From Anastatus disparis (lineage: Eukaryota; Arthropoda; Insecta; Hymenoptera; Eupelmidae), in the NCBI GenBank assembly GCA_017163975.1, contig JAFFSR010000218.1, forward strand, positions 13,891,501 through 13,955,500: a DNA stretch of 64,000 nt. The letters are read 5' to 3'. This document shows positions 22,901 through 36,699 of this stretch, piece by piece (the stretch's first letter is position 1; each line of letters starts with the position of its first letter). Under the pieces are notes generated by a model. It was given only the letters and a program-made list of their open reading frames with translations, did not search any database and was not told the DNA's origin. Position numbers and translations under genes: made by a program.

Positions 22901-25900
22901 CTTAATCCTCCTGAATATAAACAAAAACCCTGAAACAAAGACCCTTCTTCAAAAAACAGCAGTTCATGCACCCATTTAAAAAAGAAAACAGGTAGTTGTA
23001 TATCCTTTAAATAAAAAGAAATTAAAAGAAGGGGAGCGACGGAAGGTCATTTAAAATCAAGTCTTACATTCCCCTCCCCCCCTTTTTTTTATCTCTCTCT
23101 TTTCCACTCTCTTTCTATCATATGTCAAGAAAATAGTAGAAAGCATAAATCCCAATAGTTCTATATATACTCCACCCTCACTAACACTGAAATGCGACAG
23201 ACGCCCCGCTGTTTCTATGTCGGGGTATATCCCATTGTTTGAAAAGAAGGAAAAGGGAGAGGGAAAAACCGTTGGAGCTTGAGAATTGATGGCTGTGTTA
23301 TATGATTCGGTTTTTTTTTGAGGTATTTAAACTGTGGCTTGAATTTTTTTTTTTATTTTAAACAGTTAAAATTAAATTATTCATTTATATTTTTTAACTC
23401 ATAAAAAAAATATATTCTATTTAAAAAATTTGCGTAGTATCATCATCACAATAAAGACGGTATCATTATGAATACTAAAACTGTATTATGACGAGGTTAA
23501 GTTTGTGTTAGTAGTTTAATACTGTTAGTCATAATTGTTTTTCTTATTTGTATTCGGTCTTTTTTTAAATAGCATTATTTTATGTTTTTCTTTTTGTTCA
23601 CATTAACGATATTCAACTCATACAGCTGTATTAAAACTACGAATGGTATGAGACGGGACTGAACGAAAAACATAATGTTACTTCTAATGTTTGACGTGTG
23701 TAAGAGCTTTGATAAGATTTCAAATTACATGAAAAATTATTGTATAATGCTTTGATAGATTAATTTACACATTGTGCTTATACAATCATGTTAATTTTTG
23801 CACTATTCTCTAAAAGTTATTCGATTTATTGGCTGTAATATCAACCAAGCCAAACGTATGCTTTGAATTTTTAGTTATTCGCAATTTTTATAAACGATTA
23901 CTGCCGCAAATATTTTTCTTTTTCTAAATTCTTCTCTCTATTTCTCTCTTTTCGAGCTCGAAAACTAACTTACGAGTCTTTAACGTTTTTAACATTTCTA
24001 AAGTCAGTTAATAAATGAGTGAGACAGATGGAGATTTTGACACGATAGAAAATTTTGACACGACGAGAATTGTTTTATAAAATTTACAATTAAATTCTGT
24101 ATAAAAATTACAACGACTTTTTTCTTGATTCATGTAATGAAATCTTATAGAATAAACAGAAAAATAGTGTTAAAATTATTTATTGTAATTCGGGTAAAAA
24201 TAAAAAAATTAAAAATTTTTTTCATTTATTGAATAATAATATTTAAAAAATTATGTCCATAGAAAAATCTAAAAATAGTCTTCCAAGATTATAGCGATGG
24301 TAAGTGTAATTTTTGTAGAAAAATTCTCTGGTGTGTGTTTACGCACATATTGTGTACTCAGCTTCGGTTCAGCTGGCACAGCTTGCGTTCTTTCAAACTC
24401 TTCCATGCGGGAGGCTCACTGTTTAAAATATATAGAAAGAAAGAAACTACTTATCTTAGCATGCCTTACTCGACCTTTTTTTATGATGTTCTATTTGAAG
24501 TATTGTAATTTTTAAACTTACATAACATTATTATTCAGTGTCTCGCTTATTGTTTTTAGCTATTTACTATTAGATAAAAGTCGAAACAATATGCTAAGAC
24601 AAGTTTAAAATTTAAATTCTTACTTGGACAACAATATAATAAAAATTATGATGAAAATATTAATTAATTTGCATCAACATGAACATTTAAATTAGTTTCA
24701 TATTAAAATTATATTAAAACTTTTCAGATTACGTTACTCACTAAAATATTTCTGATTGCTTATCCAACTTCAGACTTGTCGACATGATGAGTAAAAGTTC
24801 ATAGTAGAACATATTTAAATGTATTTCATATCAGTCTTCATTCGTTCTCTCATACAAGATACTTTGTCATGGTAAAAAAATAATTCTTGAAATAACAGAT
24901 ACGTTTGTAGATAACAGAAATCGATAAATATTACTTTACGGATCAAATGAAAGTTTAGATAACTTTCCGGAAACGAGTGCCTCTTATGATTTTTGAGTTT
25001 AATTATTTTCCGTTTTTTTTACAGATATTTTTACCATGGAAAATTTATCATTTTTACTAGTTAAGATATTATTGTTTAAAAAAGAGAGATATTTTTCTTA
25101 ATAGTTTACTTTTTAATGTACTAAAATGTCTGCAGTGAATAAAAATCAAACTAACAATTCTAAAATTATTTATAAGAACATTTTCATTTACATATTACCA
25201 TATTACGTTACTCATAAGAACACGATCGTAGTAATGTTTAAGTTGAAAAAAAAATAATATTCATCTATATGCATATAATTATTAAAAATTCTGAAGTTAT
25301 GTTAAGTTGTATAGCAATCGAAAGTTATCAAATAACTTTAAAAGTAGAGAAAAAGTCGCAAAACATTACGTACAATGATTTCTCTTGTATATCGAAATCG
25401 AAATTTCCAAATGCAAAAGTTTCGTGTTTACCAGCCGTTGCTTTCGCGTATATTTTTCTTTCTTCTTGTGTGCATTTATCGCGTGTCAAATGAACTACTT
25501 AAAAACTCGTCATACATACACATACACCTACGTGACTTTATCGCCGGCGTACACGAGGATTCCTTACGAGGCTTGCATGACCGAACAGATAATAACTCGG
25601 TTATTATGTATATTTTTTTTTTTATGTCTGACTGCAATTCGTGTCTTAATGCTTCTTTTTTTTTTATAAACGTACATGAACTGACCTTCGATTGATTTCT
25701 GCTCTCTTTTATGCTCTTCGATAAAGCAGATTATAGTTTTAAATTTTCTCTTTAATAAGGTATGCTTGCTTTTAAATCATAAATACCTACTTTAGAAACA
25801 AAACTTTTTATTATTAAATTTGTAAATTTAATATATTTTCTTTGACCGTTAAAGGATATAAAGTGTCAATTATTGCTAACTCATAGTCAACTATATTCAG

Positions 25901-25912
25901 TTCGGCAGAAAT

Positions 25913-25983
25913 GTGGACTATCAAATGCTCGCGTATTTGTGTCTCGAGAGACGCAATCCATACGCGAGCATATAATAGTCCAC
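25913..25983. repeat. Hairpin element
   Basis: GTGGACTAT..AAATGCTCGCGTAT faces ATACGCGAGCAT..ATAGTCCAC around a TCTCGAGA centre. It is followed by CCCAGGTGAATAATATACTA, a text that recurs near other foldback loci (43.04 kb). Confidence 0.6.
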
Positions 25984-28869
25984 TTCTCTCCCCAGGTGAA
26001 TAATATACTATTCTAAGAGCTTTAGTAATATAATAATTAAAAATGTATCATTACTAAAAAAATTTGCAATTTCTCATTGATGAAAAGAAAAATTTTAAAC
26101 GTTTTTAATCTGCGATAAAAAAAAACTCAATTGCACTTCATATTGATCTAAATTGTAATCATTTGTTATATGCACACAACAGATAAGCTCGTGTGACATT
26201 ATCAGTTTTATTTAAGACTCTTTAAAAAAGAATTGTGTAAAATATGTTAAGAAAAGAACTTGAATAAATGACTTATTATTTTTAAACACACTTATTAAGG
26301 TCCATTATCTGACAGTATGTGTATAATTTTACAATTATTTATATTATTACATTAAAATATAAATTTGAATGAACGTTTCATCAAATCTATAATAAAATCT
26401 ATTCAAAATTAAATACTAAGTACTTATTTTTTAAATTTATCATTAATTATTTACAGAATATATAGTATATTTTAATGTTTTTTCTTTGTATTTTATTTTT
26501 TTCCTTTTCGTTCACATATATACAAATTGAAAAAAAAGGGCAAAAAAAACTATAAAGAAGTTTTACCTGCACGGCAAAAATAATCGTTCCCTACGAAGCC
26601 AAAAAAGTGAAAACGGAACCTGCGGCGTCTATCTCCTCTCTCACGAAATTCGTAAGCTGAAAGGCAGGTATATAATCCCTTTTTTTTCCAATGCCTCGCT
26701 TAGGTTACGATTCCCTGGTAAAATATGTGTATTTAAAATGTACGCGCGCACACACTCGCATGCACACAGATGTGTTAGAAATACCTGCGAAGCTTGAAAG
26801 CCGTTTATTCTACCAAACTCTCCCCTCTCTTTCTCTTTGTTAGTATATACAGAGTTGATTTTCTTGTTCCCTTTAATGTTGAAGCAGCTCGGTAAACACG
26901 TATACTATCTTGAGTCACGGAGGAAATAATCGCTTCTGAGAGAAACAAGAGTTTCTTATTGCATGGGCTCTTTCTAAAGTTTTTAGCTAATTTTATTTTC
27001 TTTCATTTAATCAAAGCTATGTGAAATTTTTCACTCTTTTATCAAAATTTTATTTCATCATTTAATTATATAAATTATAAGTTTTATCAGGAATTCGAAC
27101 ATTGATTTCACTTTATTCGTCTTATCAAACAGCCAAAATGTCTGTAACGAATTTTATCTTTAAAAACTGCAATTTCAATGTCAATGCGACAATCAAATTT
27201 TACTAAACACAGTTAATTATTTCAGTGTAATTTATAGTGATCAATATTGTCATTGATTAAAGTAGATATTTTTTATTAAAAAGTAATTATAAACTATATG
27301 AAAAAACGCCCAATTTTTTTATTATTTTTTTTTAATTAGTAAAAGTTTTGAATATTCATCGTGGCAGTAAAGTTTTTTTCTTCACTCATTTCTAAAATTT
27401 ACTCTTACTCGTTCACATCCTATATTCATTAATAAAAACAAAAAGAAAGTGGAAAGTGAGAGAGAAAAGAAATGAAGAGGAGTTTCAACATTCAATAATT
27501 ATAAAGTTATTAATTGATGTAGTAAGTTATACGGTTGTAATTATTGGAATTCCACATTGAGAATTTTGAGTCGAACTCGCTGTTGTCTAATTAATTTTTT
27601 TGTGTTTCACGCAAATATTGATTGTTGATATGATTATTAAGAATTTTTGTACAAAAGGAAGAAATGTACTATTGTATTGTTTTTAGACGCTATAAAGTTA
27701 TGAAAATAGCCTGCTACTTTAGCGTTTTATCACTGTTTAATACAGTTTTCAACGAATTTGGCACAGAAAATTTAATGAGTCTTGATCTTTAGAGTGCGAT
27801 AGTAAAATATACACTCATAAAAATAAATATTTATCAATATAAATTCAATGCTGCTTTGGGAAAAATATACTGTTATATTTGTGAGATATTTAAAGTTATG
27901 AAATTGGTTCTAGTTTAAAAACATTAATTTCTCCTAAAGAGAACATAAATCTTGGAAAACTTGAGAAAAAGAGAGTGAATAAAGTATTTTATTTTAGTTT
28001 AATTTTGTTTTTTCTAAAATGGCTCGATTGCTACGATGTCGTAATAAGATACTAGCATAGCTTATGCTATATCTGTATAAAGGCCTACTTCCTCATCCGT
28101 GTAACTACTAGCCTCCAGAGTAATTAGTCCCCGACGTGCATAAAAACGGGCTCTCTCTTGCTATCACCACTACCAGACCACAACTGTCTTCTTCCTTTAA
28201 TCTTCTATCTTTCTTTTTCTATATAGACCTATTTTCCTCTTAATCTATATAGAATGGATAAAAAAAATCCTGTTAAAATAATTTAACATGATTTCAACTG
28301 ATATACTATTCTAATATAACAAAGAGGATTGCTGTAAATTTTTAGAATTATTTTCAACTAATTATATATTTTATTATCTTGTTTTTATTTGATTTAACCT
28401 TTAGAAGCAAAATGATAATCCACCTTATCACTTCAATTACTTTAAATTTTGATTATTCAATTTCTAGTTAATAGATTCGGCTCTAGTTTTTTTGCAATTT
28501 TCTATTACATTAATGATAAGGGAACATAAAATAGCTATTGAATCGACATTCCATAAATGTTTTTTATATAAACTGTATAAACAAACAACCATGAAAAAAT
28601 GTCATTTTTTTCGAAATGATTAATTTTTGACAAAGCTAGTCATTTTAGACAATGACTGGAATGTCAGAATTCAAAATTACAAAATGATAGATCTGATGAA
28701 CGAAATATCAAAAATTTAATAGAATAAACAAATTTTTATATTTTATTTTGAACTTTGAGAAACAAATATTTAAAAAAATTAATTAAATGCATCTTTCTTT
28801 CTTCTAATTTCTTCATATATTAAACTATCAATAGCAGTATGAATGAACCTATTGTCATTTAACTTTGTT

Positions 28870-28892
28870 TTATTTTTTTGTTTCAGGTAAGG
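28870..28892 (+). promoter_or_regulatory. Candidate recursive splice site (zero-length exon), CAG|GTAAGG
   Basis: A long pyrimidine tract (ttttatttttttgtttcag) is followed with no intervening base by a strong donor (GTAAGG). The junction falls between 28886 and 28887. This is the consensus of ratchet points known from very long Drosophila introns, where the upstream part of the intron is removed first and the donor is regenerated. It lies within the 50.8-kb intron between the 10287 donor and the 61071 acceptor. Confidence 0.55.
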
Positions 28893-29119
28893 AATAAAAA
28901 CTGCTTGCTCTTCTGCTCAACCAATTTAAAAAAATGCAACAAAATTATTTAATTTCACAAAGCGAAGTTGTTTTCTACTTTAGTTTCTTTTCTTTTTGTT
29001 GCTGTCCTAAATTTTTCCAGATTGATGTGTATTTTCAGGTATTTTAACTTATCAATTCATGATAATAATTATCAAGGATTACGGTAACTCATATTTTCAA
29101 ATAAATGTATATTGATATA

Positions 29120-29596
29120 TTGGAAACTCACGCGCTTGCGATGACCTCTCGTGGCAAGACCGTGAAAGTAATCCAGACCAGAATATTTCGTTGAATAGTA
29201 TAGTGATTGGTGTTTTATTATCGTTTTTCAATTTAAAAATAATTATAATGTAAGCAAGAGAGTTCCAAATTTGTGAAAAAAATTTCTAATAGAGATTATT
29301 GTGCAGTAAGGGGTACTGTAAGTAAAGCAGCCAAAATTTCAAATGTTAATGTTCATAGCTTCCCGAGACCAAATCTAGCTGCTTCGTACAAATTTATAAT
29401 TTGGCTACTCCACAAAGATAGATTTGTATGAAGCATGGGCAAGTAAACGTCAGCAAGCAATAAGCTGTAAAGCTAACCTCACCTCGTTGAAGATCATGTT
29501 TAGACTAATTTCATTACATTCAAATTATGCTTATACTGTGGGTCGCTTTCACCATGTTAATATACTATAAGGCCACGCCCTCGTGTGAGTTCCCAA
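29120..29596 (+). mobile_element. Deleted TIR transposon with a THAP-like protein remnant
   Basis: The ends are inverted repeats: TTGGAAACTCACGCG at 29120 and, reversed from 29596, TTGGGAACTCACACG. Between them a reading frame near 29283-29430 encodes ISNRDYCAV... then VNVHSFPRPN and IIWLLHKDRF before a stop. A Cys followed later by H-x-F-P-R and a Trp is the layout of THAP DNA-binding domains, found in P-element-like transposases. The second Cys of the C2CH set is missing (Thr in RGT), and the rest of a transposase is absent. This is a dead, internally deleted copy. Confidence 0.5.
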
Positions 29597-30299
29597 TTAG
29601 GTCCTTGTATGAAAAATTTTTTTTGAATCCATTATATCCGTCATTTAGAGAAAGAAAAAATAAAGAACACGTATTTTTTTTTATATTATAAAAATGAAAA
29701 CTCAAAGAGATAGAAGCAGTTAAAATTGTATTGTGGCGTCACATTATTATATGATCGTGACGTCACGCACATTAGCACTATATCTGTATATATCAAAATT
29801 ATATTAACTTATACCGGCAATAACTTTTGCAATTCATAAAAAACAAAACAAAAAAACACAAAAAAAATTTGTATACGTTATCTTTCCAACTTCCAATAAA
29901 GTATATTCAAATAATATCGGACAAAATTTAAATTATTAATGAAATAATTGAAATTAATCAAATTTTAAAGCTTTGAAATTATCAAGCTCTAAATTCAAAA
30001 TAATTCATCCAATATTACCCTTAACTCAAAGATTTGTAATCTACGAAGAGCCCTAGAGTTATTTCTAGTCGCTTCATGAAATCAGTCTTTCTAGTATCTA
30101 TTTATATTTTTGTTAAAATAATTGAAAGAGCTTCATACTGAAATAAACACAATAAAGAGCGGCAATCATTAAAAATTGTAAAAATTGATTTTCATCTATT
30201 ATTGACGACATAGTCGGATCTTAGTGCGCGGACGCATAACCTCACATACGCGAACAAATTTAACTATTCGACTACTCATCAATATTGTATTCTCTACAG

Positions 30300-30302
<3 letters not shown>

Positions 30303-30346
<44 letters not shown>
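30303..30346 (+). repeat. (AT)n microsatellite
   Basis: About 22 uninterrupted AT units. Confidence 0.95.
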
Positions 30347-30350
<4 letters not shown>

Positions 30351-33300
30351 GTACATATGGATTGAGTAATGGTATGTGTATTAGATTATACTTAGATACA
30401 TACTTAGATTATACGTAGAACTTTAAATTCGTAGCCAATACTTACTCGTGCCAGGCGAAGAGGCCTTTGACCTCGTCCTTTACCAGCTATATAGATTCAA
30501 TTTCTCTCTCTTTCTCTGACTAAGCTCTGTCCTTGCTGAGTTGAGTACATATACATATATACTAACTCTTGATTTTTTTACTCAAGTTTTTTTTTCTCCG
30601 TTCCTCTTTTATCCTCTGTTGTATTTTTCTTCTTTTCCCAAAATTATTACTGTATCTCTGGTTTTTTAGACATGGTTGGTGAATTAATCTTTATTTTATT
30701 TCAATTATTAATTTGTTAAGCTTTTTAATTATAATTATAATTCATTATTATTCTTGATATTAGTATTTGAATAACATAATCTTACATTTTATAAGAGTCG
30801 TGTCAAGCATTCTCTTCTCTAAAATCAATAGCAGTCTGTATCCGTCCGAAATGTGCCTGTAGGCAAAAAAAAAATCTCATTGAATAAAACCTTAAAGAAA
30901 ACTTTGTTTAGGATGGTTCGGTGCATTGTAGTTCCGTTTAAACGTTCGAGTAAAATTTTTTATCAACTTAAACACCGAAAGCATACTTCTCGCAGCTCCC
31001 GTTCACTTTGTTGGATGTGAAAACTTAACTAGGAAATTGATAAGCGTGAGCATCTCTCGAGCAGGGCTAACCAAATAGTTATCCCTACAAGTACTGATAA
31101 TTGCTGTGTTATAGCTTAAAATTTAAAATTTTTTTTAAATTCATTCTATTAAATTTTTATTAGAGTTTTTAAGTTTAATAAATTATAAGTAAGATTCCAT
31201 AATACTTTTAACCAATTTTTTATTAATAATTAAAAAAAAAGAAATAAAAACTTAACTAAATATTAAAAATAAAAAACATTTGATTAATTAATCAATTTAT
31301 TTATTGATTGCCTTAAAATATCAGGGCGTTTTTAAAATTCCATAAGACTTTAACGAAAATTGTCATTCAATGCATCTGCTGTTTGCTAGAGTCAGTAAAG
31401 TCCCCTAATTGTCGATCAGTACCGAAAGTTTATGTCTAACGAAAAATCAATAGGAAATTTAACTCAGCATGAAATATCGCGAAGGAAATTGGAAGCAATG
31501 GTTATGGCGATGCCCTCGAAGAGAACTAAAAAGAAGAGAGACGTATTGCTTATATACGTGTACATAATATCGTAGTAGACAATGAAGTTACGCTTACGCT
31601 TCTCCCTCAACGATAAAAGAAGGGGAAATCGTTACTTTTTTTTTAACAGCAGCACCGCGCCTTCAAAACTATGTACTTTCCCCCTTTTTATTCATCGTAC
31701 GTTGTGTGCATATTGCAAGACACGTGTGTCTTATATATACAGCCGTGTTGGAAACATTTAACCTTACATTTTTTCATCTTACTATTTTTTTTCATTACAT
31801 TCATAACATATTGTAGTCTTTTTTTCGATCTCGATTTTAGTTTTATTTTCATGTAAAAAATATCTCTTGTAATTTAAAAAAAAATATCATTCATCATCAT
31901 ATATCTACTCATGATCCAAACGGCTAATTTTTAAATTATTCATAGATTTAATGAATCAATTAATAAATCAATTTTTTAAACTGTAGTTAAAAATTTAAAA
32001 GGCTAAAAATTATTATGCATTTCTTTAATTTTAGATTTTTTTCCCAACTTAAATATTATTGCAATATTCAATGTAAATAAAGATTTTTTAAATAAAATAT
32101 TTCTAAAGTTTATGAATATCAGACTGCTTTGTTGCAATTTGTTGCGAGAAAAATGTAAGAATGAAAGTTACGGGATGATAGGCGACTAGCAAATAAATGT
32201 AATTTATAAGTTTTACAATTGACTTTAATTTTAATTTGATACAATTTAGTACAATATAAAAAAAATAAAATTCTTAACTGATCGTTATTCTCCTGCTAAA
32301 AAGTTTTAATTAAAATAAAAATTCAAACTCGCATATAAGCAGCAGCGGCCAATCAATCTGCCTTTAAAATGATATCTCGTAGCAGTTGCAAGAAGCCCTT
32401 ATCGCCAAAAAGTCAAAGCAATCGAAATCTTATCTTTTCTTATTTTTGATTCTTTATTTTTTCTCCGTTTTTCTCTTCGTTTTTAATCAAGCAATTTATC
32501 GTCTTGTTTATGTAGTCATTGGGTCGGCTTTAATATGATTTATGATACTGATATTCTCAGAGACTTTAAAGTCGAGTATGCTTCTTATAGTTTTTCGATC
32601 CTTTTTTTCTTTCAAGGTTAAATATTGATAAAAACATTATTTTTTTTATGTATTTTCAATGTATTTTTTGAGTCTTTTTGTTCGACTATTTTGAACCCTT
32701 TTATATCCATGTTAATTAAACAAATATTTTATTTTAGAATATCATTAAAATTTTTATTCTACAGTAATTTCGTACTATTGTTTGTCTACATATTAATAAG
32801 AATTCAATTAGAAAAATAATTTTTTTATTTTTACATGATTGGCGTATGATTTACGAAAGCTGCTTTTATAAAGAATAAATTTCTGTATAAGCGTTTAAAT
32901 GAAATGTAAATTGCATTGGTTTGTTTGGAATATTTACTTTTTTGTGATTACGATAGTATGTTAAAAATTCTTATGTTGAACTGTAAATTTAAAGGAATGC
33001 GGTGACATTTAAGCCAATAAAAAGTTTAGATGCAGTTAAGTTTTAGTGACTAAAGAGTTTTACTAGATCTAGAAAAGAAAAGCAAAGCTACAGAATAAAG
33101 GATTTTATTTACAAAGTAAATCAGTTAATGTGGATTTAAAAGTATTTAAAATTAATTAATTTGTTTGGAATAAATTAGTAAAGAAGTAGCATTGTTAATT
33201 TGAAAAAAGAGATTGATTATGAAAGCATTTATATTTGTTGGACTGTGGAAATATAGAATAGGAATAAGGTGTTGATAAAAATAGCTTGAAAATGTCGAGG

Positions 33301-33458
33301 ATTAAGAAAAGGTTAGAAAAATTCAGAGTAAACGAAAGTTTTTAATTTTTTTCTAAAAGGCTAAATGATATAATTGATCGAATAAATGCGCATGCGTGGA
33401 TAAGCATGAAGAGTCGCTCGATATAATGTAAAATGGAAGCTAACATATTCGCACTAGA

Positions 33459-33916
33459 AGAGCGCAGTGGTGCAACGGATAGGGGTCTTGTTATTTATAC
33501 TGGAGGGCAAGGGTTCGAATCCGGGCCAGGTACCTCTGACTTTTTATTCGAAAGAAAATTAGTATACACGACTATTAATCGGATCTCATTGGGTATCGGT
33601 TGATTGTTGTTCACAGAAGTGGTATCCATCGGTAGTCAATAATAGTCAATCCATCGGTATGGTGAGTCAGATGGTCTAGCCTGATGTGATGTGTTAAACA
33701 GGTACCGGGTTGGGTCCTTGCAGGTAAGAAGGAAAAAGGAACACCGAGGTATACGAAGGAATCGCTACATGTCGGTGTGACGCATACAAATAAGAAACTT
33801 TATTTATGAGCTTCACATCTACACGTACTTATTCCTCTATATACCTCGGTGTTCTTTTTTGTTTCTTACATGCAAGGGCCCTTAGACTGTCTCTGATATC
33901 ATCATATTAAAAAAAC
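33459..33916 (+). mobile_element. tRNA-derived SINE, copy 2, split by a MITE
   Basis: Same family as the 15.9-16.3 kb element, in the opposite orientation. The head carries GAGCGCAGTGGTGCAACGG and the exact pol III B box GGTTCGAATCC (33511-33521). The body shares ctcattgggtatcggttgat and gtctagcctgatgtgatgtg with copy 1. After ...ggtaccgggtt (33711) the body is broken by a 170-bp inverted-repeat element and resumes at 33882 with a segment matching the end of copy 1 (atatca-catattaaaaa). No target duplication is obvious. Confidence 0.82.
33712..33881. mobile_element. MITE nested within SINE copy 2
   Basis: Inverted arms of about 40 bp: left begins GGGTCCTTGCAGGTAAGAA and the right end, reversed, reads GGGCCCTTGCATGTAAGAA. 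Both arms share GGAACACCGAGGTATA or a close variant. The SINE sequence is continuous across it when compared with copy 1, so this insertion came after the SINE. Confidence 0.72.
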
Positions 33917-34026
33917 ACCGGAGTGGCAGTCATGGAGACTGGCCGACAGAAGGCACCCTTCCACTGTACAGTAGAGAGTGTGGCACTTGCGAAAATAGTA
34001 ATTATTTTTTATTAGAATTACGAATT

Positions 34027-34300
34027 TTTCTAAACAGAGTGAGGCTTAAAAGAAAAGGAGCAAGAGAGTAAAGAATATAAGTATGCGTGTTGTGTCCAGT
34101 ATGTACGCACACATTTATAAACGGAGTGGAAATATAAAAGAAATAAGAGAAAAAGAGAGCAAAGAATATACCGTAGTATATTCAACGCGTATCTATACGT
34201 TAGTGTATATAGACACTCATTTCTAAACAGAATGAGGCTTAGAAGAAAAGGAGGAATAGAGTGAGAAAGAGAGAGTAAAGAATATAAGTATGCGCCCTGT
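34027..34300 (+). repeat. Three diverged tandem units
   Basis: Units starting at 34027, 34114 and 34220 each begin TTTMTAAACRGARTG and run through an AGAAAAGGAG/AGAGAAAA purine block to GTAAAGAATATAAGTATGCG or a close variant. The spacing of 87 and 106 bp shows indel drift. Confidence 0.65.
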
Positions 34301-35196
34301 GATCAGACTGTCTGTAGTAAACTGGGAGTAGAATGGGGGGTCATTTTCCTTTCATAATTTCATGTCGGTTTTTGTAAGCAAGACCCTGCCGGCCCAACCT
34401 CACATAAAAAGCATAGCTTCAAACGTTAATTATATAGAGAACAATATCCTCTGTAAATCAGTTTAAAGAAGATAAAAAGTCATTGGTGAACAAATTTTAA
34501 TCGATCAAAGATTATAAAATAAACAATTATCGAAGCACTTGATTATTACAAGATTTATTAAGAAACAATCCATCACATTATTGACTATCGAACATGCTAT
34601 TAAACTTTTTATTCAAATTTTTTTCTAACAGTATTCTTTTTCTGATTGTAATATTTATTGCTCAATAAACTTTGAGCATTATTTAATCATCGACAAACAT
34701 TTAGCTTGATGAAACATTATTTGCCTGATATAAGGAAAGAAAAATTAAATAAAATTCTCAGCATTGTATTTGCGGCTCTTGGATTTTCTTTTAACTTCAA
34801 TTTATCTGAATTTAAAAATTTTTTAAAGCTTTAAATTTACAAGAAAATAAATGCTGATAAATTTTTTATTATTTTTCCATACTCTTAGTTTGTTTGATAT
34901 TAGAAAAATTTTTCATTAATTTTCCAAAATGGCAAACGTTAAAAATCAATAGATTAGGAAAAAAGTAGGAAATACATGTAATTGTTGGTGCAATGGGGAG
35001 AGACACTGAGTACAAAAAGACTTGAAGGATAGACGGCAGTTGTTGAGAATGCGGGAAAATAAATATACATGCATATTTGCATGCGTGTCTGTGTGTGTGC
35101 GTTATATAAACTGGCAGCCGCTAGAGTCATTATACGACTCCTTTTCATTCACTTTCATGCGCATTTTTATATCCTGCCGTTTTCTTTTTCCCCTTT

Positions 35197-35200
<4 letters not shown>

Positions 35201-35230
<30 letters not shown>
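35201..35230 (+). repeat. (TC)15 microsatellite
   Basis: Fifteen TC units. A shorter CT run lies at 55700-55729. Confidence 0.95.
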
Positions 35231-35232
<2 letters not shown>

Positions 35233-36699
35233 CTTCTTGCTCTCAAAGTTTTGCATTCATTTATTCTTGCCCATTTCGCTTCTTTCTTAAACGTTATGCG
35301 CAATTCTGGCAGCTATTAATGTGAATTAAAAACGGATACTTAACAAAGACGATACAACCTATATTATATGTAATATACTCAAATCTCTTCTTGCCAATAA
35401 GTACCAAAATTTTTATTCAATAGTTAAATATCATTTACTTCTGGGTCTAAACTATTAAACTTTTTATTTAAATTTCATTTTTTTCAAACAAATTAAATCT
35501 CCAATTACTAATACTAAACTTTTCATTATTTTCAAAATAAAAAAATTTAAACAATAATGAAAAAATATAATGTCTAAATTTAATAGGTTAAATGAATTTT
35601 TAAAGCTCAAGGAAACTTGGAATACTAACTAGTTTACTAAAGTGAGAAGAAGTTAGCTTGCAGATGTTTTTTCGAAACTCTTCGAAGCTCTTTTTTTTTC
35701 ATATCGTTATGAATTATACATTTTAATGAGTTTTTCATTGGGAAAGAATAAAAACTTGTCAAGAATCGAATAAAGAAATAAAATGTTTGCTCCGTTATAT
35801 TTTTAATATCATACGAAAGAATGTTGGAAATAAGTAAATTGCCAAAACATAATAAACAAGTATTACATATACATTAAGTGTTTCGAAGTGACCGATATTG
35901 TTTTGTAAATAAAATAATAAAACTTTAAGATAATCCAGGACGAAGAGAAAAACAAGAAGAAAATATATTCCCTCTAAGCATAAGCAACATCCTCTTCTGT
36001 AAATTATCTTGGTGGTATCTTTTCTTTCTCCGTTACTAAGGCAAAACTTCTTTTTCGATAGTCTTGCTGCTGCTGATGATGATGAGCACATTGAACGCGA
36101 GAGAGCAAGTTTAAGAGGGAGAAAGAGAGAGGGGGCACAAGTAGATAAATACAAGTCTCAGAATCAGACAGAACTAAAGTTTGTGCACAGCAGGAAAGTT
36201 AAACTGTTAGAGAGTGCTGCTGCTGATGCTGTTCATGATGAATCAAAGAACAAATGAGAAAATGGAAATTTGAGAATTTTTTATCAACATATGAATTAAT
36301 TAAAGAAAAAGCCAGAGAATAATAGAGTTTATCTTGAGCTGTTGAGAGATACAAATAAAATGTTTTATATTTAAAAGAAGAATAGGAATTTTAAAAATGA
36401 AGTTGTGCAATAGACTGAATGGATTATGCATTAGGGACTTTAGACTTGCATTAATACATTTTTTACAATACTACATTATTTTTAAGTCTTTTCTATACAA
36501 TAATGAGCTGTATAAAATAAGATATTAAAAGCAATAATTTATAGAAAATTAATTTTAACAAGGCAAAGCAAACTCAGGGATTTTCTGCAGATAATCTTTT
36601 TGAAAATTTGACAGAGAGAAAAGTGAAAAAAATAAAGCCATTTCTATATGAAGAACAGGTTATTCTCCTTTTTTTCTTAGCCAACATTTTAGTATATAT

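Noticed and set aside
29025..29045. TTTTCAG|GTATTT as a recursive splice site
   Set aside because: Weak donor, and only about 150 bp downstream of the much better site at 28886.
29758..29767. GTGACGTCAC as a CRE-type regulatory site
   Set aside because: A single perfect motif without a cluster or promoter context; kept only as a note.
30930..31080. Second copy of the region around the 5S-like sequence
   Set aside because: Shares only short words (TTAAACACCGAAA, CTCTCGAGCAGG) in a different order from 4.1-4.3 kb.
33715..33735. TGCAG|GTAAGA as a third recursive splice site
   Set aside because: No pyrimidine tract before it, and it lies in the TIR of the nested MITE.
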